Positions 26,045 to 36,122 of a DNA stretch of 64,000 nucleotides are shown here, in pieces (the stretch's first letter is position 1; each line of letters starts with the position of its first letter). This DNA is from Algoriphagus winogradskyi (GTDB lineage: Bacteria; Bacteroidota; Bacteroidia; Cytophagales; Cyclobacteriaceae), in the NCBI RefSeq assembly GCF_900182815.1, contig NZ_FXUA01000002.1, forward strand, positions 310,001-374,000, written 5' to 3'. The notes under the pieces were generated by a model, which was given only the letters and a program-made list of their open reading frames with translations, had not been told where the DNA came from and did no database searches. Position numbers and translations under genes: made by a program.

Positions 26045-27085
26045 TTATTTTACTACTTCCAGGACTGATACAGGCTTGGCTTTATTTTTAAGTGTGAACT
26101 CTCCTAGATCTTTAAATGTAAACATATCCTGGATTTCAAGGGTACATTTCTCCAAGATCAAAATTTGGCCAGGAACTGCAGCATTTTGAAGTCTTGCAGC
26201 TACATTTACTACATCCCCAATTACCGTATAATCAAGACGTTTCAAAGACTGCGAACCAATATTTCCAGATACCATTTCACCGGAATTCAGACCAATTGAC
26301 ACTTTAGGGCTAAAATTCGATTTTTCGGAGTACATAGGCATAGCATTCATTTTATCTCTGATCGCTACACAAGCTCTTAGTGCTCTGGCAATTTGATCTG
26401 GACCTTTAAAAACAGCCATCACAGCGTCTCCAATGAATTTGTCCACAGCACCTTTTTCCTCGATTATCTCCCGGACCATCAAATCAAAATATTCATTGAG
26501 TAGCGGGACTACGATATTAGGCTCTTCATTTTCAGAAATCTTTGTAAACCCACATAAATCCACAAAAGCCACGGTGGCCTCCACGGTTTCATTTTCCATC
26601 AATGAGGTTTCAGATTCCTTTCCCACCATGAAATTGAGCACAGTCTCATCCACATACATTTTCAGAATGTTGTTTTCCCTCATGGCAGTAAGGGTTGATT
26701 TGATCTGATTGATGTGCTGCAGTGTCTTCTCAATGGTGATCTCCAAATCCTGAAAATCTACCGGCTTGGTGATGAAATCAAATGCTCCTCGATTCATCGC
26801 GGTGCGGATATTTTCCAAATCGCCATAGGCTGAAATAATTACAGCTTTCAGCAAAGGGTTTTGCTCTTTCACCTTGGTCAATAGGGTCAAACCATCCATT
26901 TCTGGCATGTTGATGTCACTCAGAATCATGTCGATATCTGGTTGCTCTTTTAAAATATCTAATGCTTCACGACCATTTAGAGCAAACACAAAATCGTATT
27001 CTCCTGCTCTGATCTTACGCCTGAATTTCTGGGTAATAAGGACTTCTAAATCTGCCTCATCATCTACTACAAGTATCTTAGACAT
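26045..27085 (-). CDS. response regulator with class III adenylate/guanylate cyclase domain
   Basis: A 346-residue protein joining a receiver domain (about 1-125; acidic residues Asp8-Asp9, phospho-acceptor Asp57 in ILSDINMP, lysine in TKPVD) through a helical linker to a class III nucleotide cyclase domain (about 170-345). The cyclase shows the metal-binding AFVDLCGFT and [12 protein letters not shown], and [14 protein letters not shown] near the substrate site. Phosphorylation would therefore control cyclic nucleotide synthesis. The domain looks active and of the cAMP-forming kind, but substrate choice is inferred. Last member of the kinase block; 11 bases after the stand-alone receiver gene. 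Confidence 0.9.
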   Translation of the reverse strand: MSKILVVDDEADLEVLITQKFRRKIRAGEYDFVFALNGREALDILKEQPDIDMILSDINMPEMDGLTLLTKVKEQNPLLKAVIISAYGDLENIRTAMNRGAFDFITKPVDFQDLEITIEKTLQHINQIKSTLTAMRENNILKMYVDETVLNFMVGKESETSLMENETVEATVAFVDLCGFTKISENEEPNIVVPLLNEYFDLMVREIIEEKGAVDKFIGDAVMAVFKGPDQIARALRACVAIRDKMNAMPMYSEKSNFSPKVSIGLNSGEMVSGNIGSQSLKRLDYTVIGDVVNVAARLQNAAVPGQILILEKCTLEIQDMFTFKDLGEFTLKNKAKPVSVLEVVK

Positions 27086-27096
27086 AGTTTAATTAT

Positions 27097-27480
27097 CTAC
27101 TCTTGGTTAATAATTTTACCGATTTCTTTACGAAGTGAATCAAAATCAATCGGTTTTGTGAAAAATTCTTTAGCGCCAGACTCCATTGCTTTTTTAAAAT
27201 TCTCAGTATCTCCATAAGCAGAAATCATACTGACATTAATAGCTGGAAATTGGCTTTTCACTCTTTCCAACAATTCTAGGCCTGTCATGCCTGGCATATT
27301 GATGTCTGAAAATACATAAACAACCTCGGGTGGGTGCTCGCTATCAAGTAGCTTCAGTGCCTCATCCCCTGAAAAGGCAAAGGCAAGTTCTAAAAGTCCA
27401 CTTCTAACTTCTTTTCTAAATTTTTGACGAAAAAGTAGTTCTACGTCTCGCTCATCATCGACTATTAATATTTTTGTCAT
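27097..27480 (-). CDS. stand-alone response regulator (receiver only)
   Basis: A 127-residue single receiver domain with no output part. Acidic pocket Asp8-Asp9, phospho-acceptor Asp59 (VFSDINMPG), SAYGD in place of the threonine site, and the lysine in TKPIDF. Its sequence is close to the receiver part of the neighbouring cyclase protein (shared VDDE, FRQKFRKEVRSG-like start, SDINMP, SAYGD), so the two probably arose by duplication. Its start overlaps the stop of the soluble kinase by four bases. It may act as a phosphate shuttle or sink between the kinases and the cyclase receiver. Confidence 0.9.
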   Translation of the reverse strand: MTKILIVDDERDVELLFRQKFRKEVRSGLLELAFAFSGDEALKLLDSEHPPEVVYVFSDINMPGMTGLELLERVKSQFPAINVSMISAYGDTENFKKAMESGAKEFFTKPIDFDSLRKEIGKIINQE

Positions 27481-28394
27481 GCTGTTGGTGATATGGGTGG
27501 TAATGAAATTTCAAATCTGGTAAACTCGCCTTCTTTAGATAAAATCGCCAAGCTGCCTTTATGGGCTTTCACTATATCGTGCGTTATTGACAAGCCTAAG
27601 CCTGTACCTTCTTTTCCTTTTTTTGTGGTAAAAAAGGGCTCCAAAATTTTGTTCAAGATTGGCTCTGGGATTCCAGCTCCATTGTCTTCTATCTCAGTTA
27701 TTATTTTAGTTGCCTTTTGTTTAGTTCTTATGATCAGCTTTGGCTGATAGGTTGGTTTTTGGTCTCCTTCGGAAAGTAAGTTGAGCTTACTTCTCATCGC
27801 ATCAAATGCATTATTACATAGGTTCACAATCACTCGACTGAAATCTTCTGCGATGATGGATACCAATCCAATTTCTGAATCTAAATCCCACTCAAAACTC
27901 ACATTAATTGGGTTTTTACCTGCACGCATCCCATGAAAAGCTAAGTTCACAAATTCTTGAAGCAAGCCATTCAAGTTTGTCTGCACAAACTCACTCTGCC
28001 CACCTCTTGAGTGCATCAACATGGACTTCACAATTCCATCAGCGCGCTTTCCGTGCTGGAGGATTTTTTCAAGGTTTGATCTGATATCATGCAGCAATTC
28101 TTCAATATCCGCGATTGTATCGTTTTGCTTTAGGTTTTTGAGCTCCTCTACTATCTCCTCTACATACTCTATGCTTAGTTCCGAAAAATTATTGATAAAG
28201 TTGATTGGGTTTTTAATCTCATGAGCAATACCGGCAGAAAGTTGCCCGAGACTTGCTAGTTTTTCCTGTAATACTAATTGCTCTTGAAGCTCCTGATACC
28301 CTTTCAGGGATTTCTCAAGCTCCAGTGTTCTTAGTTTTAGGAGGCGTTTTAGCTCCTTATTTTTCTCAATCCAATCTTCTTGTACCTTATCCAT
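27477..28394 (-). CDS. soluble sensor histidine kinase
   Basis: A 305-residue cytoplasmic kinase without membrane helices or a recognised sensor domain. An N-terminal coiled coil (about 10-45, heptad leucines) leads into the DHp helix with the phosphorylated His58 (IAHEIKNPINF). The C-terminal ATPase domain has the N box NNAFDAM, DNGAGI, the FFTTKKGKEGTGLGLS lid, and a final hydrophobic strand. It resembles the kinase modules of the three upstream genes but is the most diverged. It overlaps the propeller kinase by 8 bases and the receiver gene by 4. With no sensor of its own it may form heterodimers or receive signals through partners; that is inference. Confidence 0.9.
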   Translation of the reverse strand: MDKVQEDWIEKNKELKRLLKLRTLELEKSLKGYQELQEQLVLQEKLASLGQLSAGIAHEIKNPINFINNFSELSIEYVEEIVEELKNLKQNDTIADIEELLHDIRSNLEKILQHGKRADGIVKSMLMHSRGGQSEFVQTNLNGLLQEFVNLAFHGMRAGKNPINVSFEWDLDSEIGLVSIIAEDFSRVIVNLCNNAFDAMRSKLNLLSEGDQKPTYQPKLIIRTKQKATKIITEIEDNGAGIPEPILNKILEPFFTTKKGKEGTGLGLSITHDIVKAHKGSLAILSKEGEFTRFEISLPPISPTA

Positions 28395-31300
28395 AATTTT
28401 GGGTATCTATCGGTAATCGAATACAAAACTCTGTGCCTTCACCTTCTTTGCTTTCTACAAGAATTTTTCCTCCGTGTGCTTTTACAATATCGTAACTTAT
28501 TGACAAACCTAAGCCTGTCCCTTGTCCAGTAGGTTTGGTCGTGAAAAATGGTTGGAAAATTTTTTCCTTTACTGATTGATTAATTCCTTTTCCGTTATCT
28601 TTTATTTTGATTTCTACCCAATCTCCAAGTCGCTTGGTGGAGACTTCGACCAGTGGTTCATACCCAGCCTTGCTTTCGCTCCTTTTTTCAGACACCGAGT
28701 AAAAAGCATTGTTTATTAAGTTAAGTAAAACTCTACCTAATTCCTGAGCTACTAGTTCTATTTTCCCAACTGAAGGATCATAATCGGTGTTCATTGAAGA
28801 ATTAAAAGATTTATCCTTTGCTCTCAAACCGTGATAAGCTAGACGCAGGTATTCATCAGCGAGTACGTTGATATCTGTCAGCGCTCGATTGCCTCCGCTT
28901 ATCCTACTGTGCTGAAGCATTGCTTTTACGATAGCATCTGCGCGTTTACCGTGCTGGTTTATTTTATCCAGATTCTGTTGTATATCTACACTGATTGCTT
29001 TGGCTTCTTCTAGGTCACCCTTTTCCAATTCTTCCCGCATCTCCTCCAGCAGTTCCCCGCTCACTTCAGAGAAGTTGTTTACAAAATTTAAAGGGTTTTG
29101 TATTTCATGGGCAATTCCAGCAGTTAACTCTCCGAGTGAAGCCATTTTCTCTGATTGAACAAGCTGACTTTGAGCATTTTTCAGATCGTCAATACTCTTC
29201 TTAAGCTGAGCTGTTCTGTGAGATACTCGTTCTTCCAAAATGCGATTTTCTTTTTGAAGATATTTGGAGCGTACTTGGACTATGGCGTAAATAAAAGCTG
29301 CTAGTAGGGAGGCGAAAATCAAGTATGCTATCCAAGTCTGCCACCAAGGAGGTGAGATTGTAAATTTAATACTGGCTGGCTCGCTCCACACCCCATTAAA
29401 CCCTCTTGTAGCCACTTTAAAGTTATATTCACCTGGAAGAAGATTGTAATAGTTTTGGGTAGTACTTCGGTCACTGATTTCAGACCAAGACCTGTCTTCA
29501 CCTTCTAAGACATATCTATATACTATTTTGTCTCTTCCCAGTACATCCTGATTCATAAATGAAAAATTCATTGAATTTTGATCAAAAGGAAGAACTAAGC
29601 CTACCGGCATTTTACTAACCAAATTGACACTATCCCAGGTGATTTGATTTTGAATCAAATAGCTGCTGTCGTTTGGAATATCTTTTTTGGTGTAAAATTC
29701 CGTGTGATCTGTATTCCAAATGGAATCTTCATCGGTGAATAAACTTTTAATAAAATTAGTGCCAAGAAAATCAGGATTCTGGTCCATAATATTGATTTTG
29801 GTGAGCACTACCGCTGGGGGTAATGTATCAATTTTAGGAACCTGCGTATTTACAGACATTATTGGGGCAGCACCCCACCAGACATTACCATTTGAGGTAT
29901 AAGTTGCTGTTGCCTGATTGTAATCATTGAAGGGGAAGCCCTCCCTTTTACCATAATTGTAAAAGCGCCAAATGGATTTTGGATTGTCTTGAAGTGGGCG
30001 CTTTGCTACTATAATACCATTATCTGAGCCGATGTGCAGGTCATTTCCTACTTCTACCATATCGTACATCACTGGCGGATTTAAGCCTTGCTCCGGAGTT
30101 AAGTTTGTAATAGTGTTACTTGTCAAATCAATGATGGAGAACCCAGCATCCCCCCCGATTACTATTTCTTCATTATGAGTTTTGATCATAATCGAAGTGT
30201 AATCGCTGGTCAATCCAGTTCGCTCGCTTAAGTAGCTAACCTTTCCAGATGACGGATCCAACACGTCTACTCCTATGTCATTACCGAACCATAGTTTCCC
30301 GTTTTTATCTTCTTCTATCAGCCACACACGGCTTGATGCTAGCCCTGAAAATTCATCTGTTTTTTCTAGAGAGGAGAAGTCTGGACTAAATTTGAGTACA
30401 CCGTCTACCGTTCCTAGCAAAATATTTCCCCTAGAATCACGAATTGACTTCCAAGCGATTCTGGCAACACCTGGGTCTAATTCAAATACGGAGGCACTAT
30501 TTGTGTTTAGGTCAACAAGGGTAAAGCCACCAAAACTTCCAAATAAGAGTTCGTGATCAGATATTCTGGAGACTGATCGATGGTTATTGATATTTGCATT
30601 TCCTGGGAACTTCAGAAGGTATATTCTCTCTTTCGCAGGATCATAAATGTTAATTCCTTCATACGTTGCCATCCAGACCATCCCATTTGGCCCTTCCTGA
30701 ATCCCCCAAACTTCATCATTTACCAGGCCGCTTTTGGCGTTAAAGTGCTGAGCCAGCATTCCCTCAGGATTGATCAAAAGGACACCAGAATTTTCTGTGC
30801 CTAACCAGACATTTCCCTTGGCATCGGTCATCGTAGTCGAGGGAAAACCAGAAACTGCAAATTTGGATCCCGTATGAATTTTCTTGATTTTTTGAATTAC
30901 TGGATCATAGAGGCTGATGGTATCATTGTCGGTAATCCAAGCCCTGTTATGCAAGTCAAAAGTGACAGACCTGGCTTTGCCGTAGTAACCCTGCTCAGGG
31001 CCAAGTCTAGTGAACTTATTCTCTTCTAAAGATATAGCAATGGGTCTTTCTTCAGCTGAGGATATCCATACTTCACCCTTCGAATTTTCTGTAAACTCAT
31101 AGAAAAAGGAAGTTGAGCTAATTACTTCATCTCCAGCGATAAATCTAATAGATGTTCGCTCAGGGTTGACAACTCCGATTTTGCCTTTCATTCCCAACCA
31201 GAGATTATTGGATTTATCCAGGTGTATTCCCGCCGAGGTCCGAGTACTTAGCTCACTCAGGAATTTTAGAGAATGGAGTGTCCTAGTGTTGGGGTTTAGA

Positions 31301-32100
31301 AAATGAATTCCTGTATTAAGATTAGCAACCCAAAATAGTCCTGATTCATCCTCATATATTCTGGCAAACTGTGTCCCTATTTGATAATTAGTAAGCAAAC
31401 TGTGGTTTATGTCAAGTACATAAAGACCAGATAATTGAGACAAAATCAAAAGACTGCCATCATTTCCAATTTCTAAGTCTACAATGTAGTCGATCAGCCC
31501 ATCAGGATTTCTAGGAAGTATATTGTAATTTTCAAATTGATCTCCTGTAAATTTTGAAAGGCCTCTTTCGGTGGAAATCCAAATCATGCCATTCATATCA
31601 GTGACCATGGCAAAGACTCTATTTCCAATTAACCCTTCAGTCTGGCCAATTCTCAAAATGCCAGAATTGGATAAGTCTGACTTGGAAAGAAATGCCAGCT
31701 TTGTAATCTGCGGTTCTAGTAATAACTGCTTTCTAACAGGAATGGAAACTCCAGCAATAGTATCTAGATTTAGTTTTATTTCATCCTCATTCTGCCAGGG
31801 TATTGGCGTAACGAATGGTTTGGATTTTAGAGGTTTAAAATCCAAAATGTCAAAGGGTTTGGAAGGTAGTTTAGTAAAATCGATGGTATGAGTGACCGCC
31901 TTTGGGACCTTTTCAGTTGGGATTTTATTCCAGGTTAGCGGTTTGCCTTTAGGTATTTCAAAAGGTTTTACACTTGGTTCCTGGTAATTAGAGGGATTTT
32001 CAGGAAAAGGTACCTCACCACTTGGTTGGCAGGACGCTACTATCACTATCAAGCATAGAAAAAGGACATAGGTTGATACAAGACGGTAGCTTTTCTTCAT
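28387..32100 (-). CDS. two-component-regulator-propeller histidine kinase, lipoprotein-like
   Basis: A 1237-residue membrane sensor. The signal has a lipobox cysteine at residue 24 (IVIVASCQ). A proline-rich segment follows, then about 14 propeller-type repeats (about 150-750; motifs such as NIWLGT-like blades, here GMIWISTERGLSKF), a Y_Y_Y domain (about 830-905, ending WSEPASIKFTISPPWW), one transmembrane helix near 920-940, a coiled coil, and a histidine kinase (H about residue 997 in [10 protein letters not shown], then N, G1 and [16 protein letters not shown]). Unlike classical hybrid systems of Bacteroides it has no receiver or AraC domain. Two bases separate it from the paralogue upstream. 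Confidence 0.92.
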   Translation of the reverse strand: MKKSYRLVSTYVLFLCLIVIVASCQPSGEVPFPENPSNYQEPSVKPFEIPKGKPLTWNKIPTEKVPKAVTHTIDFTKLPSKPFDILDFKPLKSKPFVTPIPWQNEDEIKLNLDTIAGVSIPVRKQLLLEPQITKLAFLSKSDLSNSGILRIGQTEGLIGNRVFAMVTDMNGMIWISTERGLSKFTGDQFENYNILPRNPDGLIDYIVDLEIGNDGSLLILSQLSGLYVLDINHSLLTNYQIGTQFARIYEDESGLFWVANLNTGIHFLNPNTRTLHSLKFLSELSTRTSAGIHLDKSNNLWLGMKGKIGVVNPERTSIRFIAGDEVISSTSFFYEFTENSKGEVWISSAEERPIAISLEENKFTRLGPEQGYYGKARSVTFDLHNRAWITDNDTISLYDPVIQKIKKIHTGSKFAVSGFPSTTMTDAKGNVWLGTENSGVLLINPEGMLAQHFNAKSGLVNDEVWGIQEGPNGMVWMATYEGINIYDPAKERIYLLKFPGNANINNHRSVSRISDHELLFGSFGGFTLVDLNTNSASVFELDPGVARIAWKSIRDSRGNILLGTVDGVLKFSPDFSSLEKTDEFSGLASSRVWLIEEDKNGKLWFGNDIGVDVLDPSSGKVSYLSERTGLTSDYTSIMIKTHNEEIVIGGDAGFSIIDLTSNTITNLTPEQGLNPPVMYDMVEVGNDLHIGSDNGIIVAKRPLQDNPKSIWRFYNYGKREGFPFNDYNQATATYTSNGNVWWGAAPIMSVNTQVPKIDTLPPAVVLTKINIMDQNPDFLGTNFIKSLFTDEDSIWNTDHTEFYTKKDIPNDSSYLIQNQITWDSVNLVSKMPVGLVLPFDQNSMNFSFMNQDVLGRDKIVYRYVLEGEDRSWSEISDRSTTQNYYNLLPGEYNFKVATRGFNGVWSEPASIKFTISPPWWQTWIAYLIFASLLAAFIYAIVQVRSKYLQKENRILEERVSHRTAQLKKSIDDLKNAQSQLVQSEKMASLGELTAGIAHEIQNPLNFVNNFSEVSGELLEEMREELEKGDLEEAKAISVDIQQNLDKINQHGKRADAIVKAMLQHSRISGGNRALTDINVLADEYLRLAYHGLRAKDKSFNSSMNTDYDPSVGKIELVAQELGRVLLNLINNAFYSVSEKRSESKAGYEPLVEVSTKRLGDWVEIKIKDNGKGINQSVKEKIFQPFFTTKPTGQGTGLGLSISYDIVKAHGGKILVESKEGEGTEFCIRLPIDTQNYG

Positions 32101-32102
32101 AA

Positions 32103-35100
32103 TTAACTAGGGTTGGAGGATGAAATAAACAGGTTGATTGTAAAGGTTGTCCCTTCCCCTTCAACAGACTCCACCCGGATTTCGCCGTTGTGAGCTTTGA
32201 TAATATCATAACTCAAAGAAAGCCCCAATCCAGTTCCTTGTCCGGTTGGCTTGGTTGTAAAGAAGGGTTGGAAAACCTTTTCTACGATAGCCTTTGGAAT
32301 TCCTTTTCCATTATCAGTTACTTTGATTTGAATACCATTTTTGTCATTGCCCATCTCAATTTTCGAGGTTTGCACGGTTACTAAAGGCTTATAATCTTCT
32401 CCTGCCTCGCTCTTTTTTTCATTGACTGCATAAAATGCATTGTTAAAGAGGTTAAGTAGTACCCGTCCTACATCCTGACTTACCATTGGAATTAATGGCA
32501 GTGTTGAGTCAAAGTCCATTTCAAAATCAGAATTGAATGAGCTGTCTTTAGCACGAAGGCCATGATAAGATAATCTTAAATACTCATCTGCAAGCACATT
32601 AATACTTGTTGGTTCTTTGGACCCTTTGCCACTTCTGCTATGCTGAAGCATTCCCTTTACAATAGCCCCGGCTCGCTTCCCATGCTTGGTGATTTTTTCA
32701 AGGTTACTTTCAATATCCTCGAGAATATCATCTTCTAATTCTTCGTCGCGCTCATCCTTAGGTCTGGATCTTTCTTCTTTAATTTCTTTAACCAATTCAT
32801 TGGTCACTTCTGAGAAATTGTTTACGAAATTCAACGGGTTTTGAATTTCGTGTGCTATGCCAGCCATCAATTCACCGAGAGAAGCCATTTTTTCAGAATG
32901 AAGTAACTGAGCTTGGGTATCCTTCAAGTTTTCATGTGTCGTTGCCAACTCAGTGTAGGCTACTTCTATAGCTTTGGCATGTTCTAGTTCACGTTCCTTC
33001 GTTCGTTCATTTTCAGCCTTGATCACCTGATTTCGCTGATAAATGGTAATTGGGTAAAGTAGTGAAATGAATAGTAACCCGTAAATTAAATATGCCCACC
33101 AAGTTCTATAAAGTGGAGGTAAGACCTCAAAACTATAGCTAATTGGAACTGTCCACTGCCCCGCACCTGAGTCTGCAGGACCCGTAAAGCGGGCTTTTAC
33201 CTTAAATGTGTATTTACCCTCTTGAATATTACCGAAGTTGGCTGTGGTTTTTTTCAGAATCGGGCTCCATTGCTCATCATACCCATCAAGAATATATTGG
33301 TACTCCACCAAAAATGGCTTCGATAGTTCGTCTGTTCCAAAGTCAATATTGATGTCATTGTTTCTGTAGGGAAGAACAAGATTTTGTGGTAAAGTATAGA
33401 AGCCAGAAATACTGTCGAATTCTATTCCCTTGTATTTATCCTGCAGCTCTTTCCGCTCGGTATCACTCAATTCTTTGCCATAAACAATTAATTCATCAAT
33501 GGTACGAGGAAAAGTATTAGTAGAAACTGCCTCATATTGCTTACTTAAACTGTGCCATGATACTACTTCCTCGCTTAATCGAAGTTCCTTTATCAGGACA
33601 GATGGGGTGGTATGATTTCGCTTTAATTTATTATAATCAAACCGGACTAAAGCAGTTTTGTTATTCCCTGTTCCCGCCCACAGGATACCTTTTTGATCGA
33701 CATACATTCCATTTTGTCCATCAACAAGATCTTTGACTGGAAAGCCTGTTTCGGAATTAAACACTTCAATATTTCTGAGTGAATCCAGTGGTTTACCTTC
33801 TTTGGCTCCATCAAAAACTGCGATCCCAAGATTGGTTCCAACTGCCATTTTTCCATTAGGCAATTCTGCGATTTGTAGGATCACATTGTCTGGAAGCCCT
33901 TCATTTGTGGTAAAGTTTTGAAACAAAGAGGTGGAGGCTTCTAAAATTGTCTTGTAATCATTCAGCTCACGAACAGTTTCTATTTGTTTGATTTTTTCCG
34001 CACTCAATACGCTTAGTCCATTTTCAGTGCCTATCCAGAGATTTCCTTGTTTGTCTTTTACAAGTCTTATCACGGCATTATCAGCTAAGCCCTGATCAGA
34101 TGTGAAATTTGTGAAGGTCAATCCGTCAAATCTACTCAATCCACCATCTGCTGCTCCAAACCATAGCTTTTTGAAATTATCTTCTTCAATACCTAAAATC
34201 ACATCTCCTGCTAAGCCATTCTGTGAGGTGTAAGTAATAAAAGCTTCCCCATCAAATTTGCTGACTCCTCCACCATCAGTGCCAAACCACAAATTTCCCT
34301 TATCGTCTTCATTGATATTATAGACTTCGTTTGCTGCCAATCCATGGTCACTAGTGTAGGTAGTGAATGCTTCTCCATCGTACATACTCACGCCTCCTCC
34401 ACCCGTACCAAACCAAAGATTATCGTTTTGATCACGATGACTACTACTTACGATTTCACCAGCGAGCCCTTGAGCAGCGGTATAGTTTGTGAATTTTTCA
34501 CCGTTGAAACGGCTTACGCCACCTCCTGCCGTTCCAAACCATAAATCTCCATCTCTATCCTCAACCGTACTTAAAACAATATTTCCACCTAAACCTTGAG
34601 ATGTGGTAAAGTTGGTAAAGCTACCCCCGTCAAACCTACTGACGCCGCCGCCCTCAGTACAGAACCAAAGTTTGCCATTTGCGTCTATGACTACGTCAAG
34701 GATACTGTTACTAGCCAGGCCTTGTTCTCTAGTATAAGTGGTCATCTGCTTTCCATCATACCTACTCGCTCCCAATTCAGTGGCAAACCACAGTACCCCA
34801 TCTCGGGTTTCTGCTATGTTTCGCACTACCAAGCTTGCAAGTCCATCTGCATGTCCCAAGGATTTGAAGTTTTGCCCATCGTAGCTACTGACACCGCCCC
34901 CGATAGTTCCAAACCAGATTTTTCCTGATCGATCAACTTTGATACTTCGAATCCTATTGGATGGGAGCCCTTCAGAAACCGAAAAAGTTGTAAACGTATT
35001 ACCATCAAATTTGCTTGCCCCACCACCATTGGTACCAAACCACATATTACCAGAATGGTCTTGTGCAATGCTAATCACTACATCATCTGCTAACCCATCC

Positions 35101-35867
35101 TCCATTGTGTAAACTTGGAAAGTGTTGCCATCAAATTTGCTTGCGCCACCACCATAGGTTCCAAACCAAATATTACCCTCAGAGTCCTCCATTATGCTCA
35201 AAATCGCATCATCTCCCAGACCATTTTCAGTGGTATAGTTTGTAAAGACCTTACCATCATAGCGACTGACACCACCTCCCACGGTACCAAACCATAGAAT
35301 GCCATTACTATCTTCCAACGCCACACGAACCGAATTCCCAGCTAATCCCTGGGAGGTTGTATAATTTGTAAAAGCTATACCATCAAATCTGCTCACACCT
35401 CCTCCATTTGTAGCAAACCAAAGATGTCCTCTGCTATCCAAAATGGCGCTGTTGACTGCATCTAAAGCCAAACCATTGTCAGTCGAGTAATTTTTGAATT
35501 GTGAAACTCCCCCGTTGCCTTGGATGAAGGGCTTGCCAGCTGAATCTTTTACTAATTGATCATTTTCATCCGTTAAGTAAGGTAAGTTTTGAGAAATTGG
35601 GGCTTCTAAATTGACCCGAGACGGTGTGCCAGATTCATTGATGTAGGTATAAGAGCTTCCAGATTGGGTTGGAACCTTTATTCGGACTGGTTCTGGTCCT
35701 TTTGATAAATATGTTTTAATCGGCTGTAATGAGTCTGCGAGATCACTCAGAGAGTTCATTTGAGGAATAGCCAGTGGAGTAATTGTAGGTGCGTATTTGC
35801 CCTCCTGTGGTGTAGCACAGGAAAAAATAAATAGTACGCCTCCTAAAAAAAAGAGAAAATTTCTCAT
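32103..35867 (-). CDS. two-component-regulator-propeller histidine kinase, lipoprotein-like
   Basis: A 1254-residue sensor with the same plan as its downstream neighbour. Lipobox cysteine at residue 17 (FIFSCATP), a linker, then twelve very regular propeller repeats of about 41 residues (about 118-610; each [14 protein letters not shown] and FTNYT), a further repeat-like part, a Y_Y_Y domain (about 820-915), a transmembrane helix near 922-945, a coiled coil, and a kinase with the acceptor histidine near 1004 ([10 protein letters not shown]). GGGVSRFDG blades are more uniform than in the paralogue, suggesting recent expansion. An insertion with [17 protein letters not shown] resembles a LamG-like end. 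Start ATG 35867, one codon after an in-frame GTG. Ligand unknown. Confidence 0.92.
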   Translation of the reverse strand: MRNFLFFLGGVLFIFSCATPQEGKYAPTITPLAIPQMNSLSDLADSLQPIKTYLSKGPEPVRIKVPTQSGSSYTYINESGTPSRVNLEAPISQNLPYLTDENDQLVKDSAGKPFIQGNGGVSQFKNYSTDNGLALDAVNSAILDSRGHLWFATNGGGVSRFDGIAFTNYTTSQGLAGNSVRVALEDSNGILWFGTVGGGVSRYDGKVFTNYTTENGLGDDAILSIMEDSEGNIWFGTYGGGASKFDGNTFQVYTMEDGLADDVVISIAQDHSGNMWFGTNGGGASKFDGNTFTTFSVSEGLPSNRIRSIKVDRSGKIWFGTIGGGVSSYDGQNFKSLGHADGLASLVVRNIAETRDGVLWFATELGASRYDGKQMTTYTREQGLASNSILDVVIDANGKLWFCTEGGGVSRFDGGSFTNFTTSQGLGGNIVLSTVEDRDGDLWFGTAGGGVSRFNGEKFTNYTAAQGLAGEIVSSSHRDQNDNLWFGTGGGGVSMYDGEAFTTYTSDHGLAANEVYNINEDDKGNLWFGTDGGGVSKFDGEAFITYTSQNGLAGDVILGIEEDNFKKLWFGAADGGLSRFDGLTFTNFTSDQGLADNAVIRLVKDKQGNLWIGTENGLSVLSAEKIKQIETVRELNDYKTILEASTSLFQNFTTNEGLPDNVILQIAELPNGKMAVGTNLGIAVFDGAKEGKPLDSLRNIEVFNSETGFPVKDLVDGQNGMYVDQKGILWAGTGNNKTALVRFDYNKLKRNHTTPSVLIKELRLSEEVVSWHSLSKQYEAVSTNTFPRTIDELIVYGKELSDTERKELQDKYKGIEFDSISGFYTLPQNLVLPYRNNDINIDFGTDELSKPFLVEYQYILDGYDEQWSPILKKTTANFGNIQEGKYTFKVKARFTGPADSGAGQWTVPISYSFEVLPPLYRTWWAYLIYGLLFISLLYPITIYQRNQVIKAENERTKERELEHAKAIEVAYTELATTHENLKDTQAQLLHSEKMASLGELMAGIAHEIQNPLNFVNNFSEVTNELVKEIKEERSRPKDERDEELEDDILEDIESNLEKITKHGKRAGAIVKGMLQHSRSGKGSKEPTSINVLADEYLRLSYHGLRAKDSSFNSDFEMDFDSTLPLIPMVSQDVGRVLLNLFNNAFYAVNEKKSEAGEDYKPLVTVQTSKIEMGNDKNGIQIKVTDNGKGIPKAIVEKVFQPFFTTKPTGQGTGLGLSLSYDIIKAHNGEIRVESVEGEGTTFTINLFISSSNPS
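34030..35515 (-). repeat. Tandem repeats of about 123 bases inside the propeller kinase gene
   Basis: Twelve consecutive units of about 41 codons encode near-identical propeller blades, and the DNA is visibly similar too (for example the ACCATCAAATTTGCT-like and CCACCACCATxGGTxCCAAACCA stretches recur on the plus strand). Adjacent units at 34980-35180 are most alike. Confidence 0.8.
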
Positions 35868-35963
35868 CACAAAAACTCAATTTGGTATAAATCCGTTGGC
35901 CTAGATGTCCTAAAAAGAATTGTAAAAGGTAAATATATTTTATGCCATATAAAATGCCTTACA

Positions 35964-35971
35964 CAAAACTA
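35964..35971 (-). promoter_or_regulatory. Possible promoter box before the giant propeller kinase gene
   Basis: The minus strand reads TAGTTTTG about 96 bases upstream of the ATG at 35867, in the 255-base gap after the first kinase gene. No TTG element at a good distance, so support is weak. Confidence 0.3.
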
Positions 35972-36122
35972 TTTTTGCACTTTTTTAATAATTGCTCCAA
36001 TCTTAACCCACTGCAAAACGTCTGATTCTTACTTATTTCAAAAAGTTTGGGTATAAGTTGAAATTTGAAAAGTCCAATTTTGAAAAAGTTAATGGGAAGT
36101 TTGTTTTGTACTTGTAGGTCTT

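Noticed and set aside
30275..30556. Plus-strand open frame of 93 codons opposite the propeller kinase gene
   Set aside because: Antisense shadow of a strongly supported coding frame; low-complexity Ser/Pro content is typical of such shadows.
34030..35515. Regular spaced repeats that could suggest a repeat array or CRISPR
   Set aside because: Units of about 123 bases are fully coding and give propeller blades; there are no short identical repeats with unique spacers.
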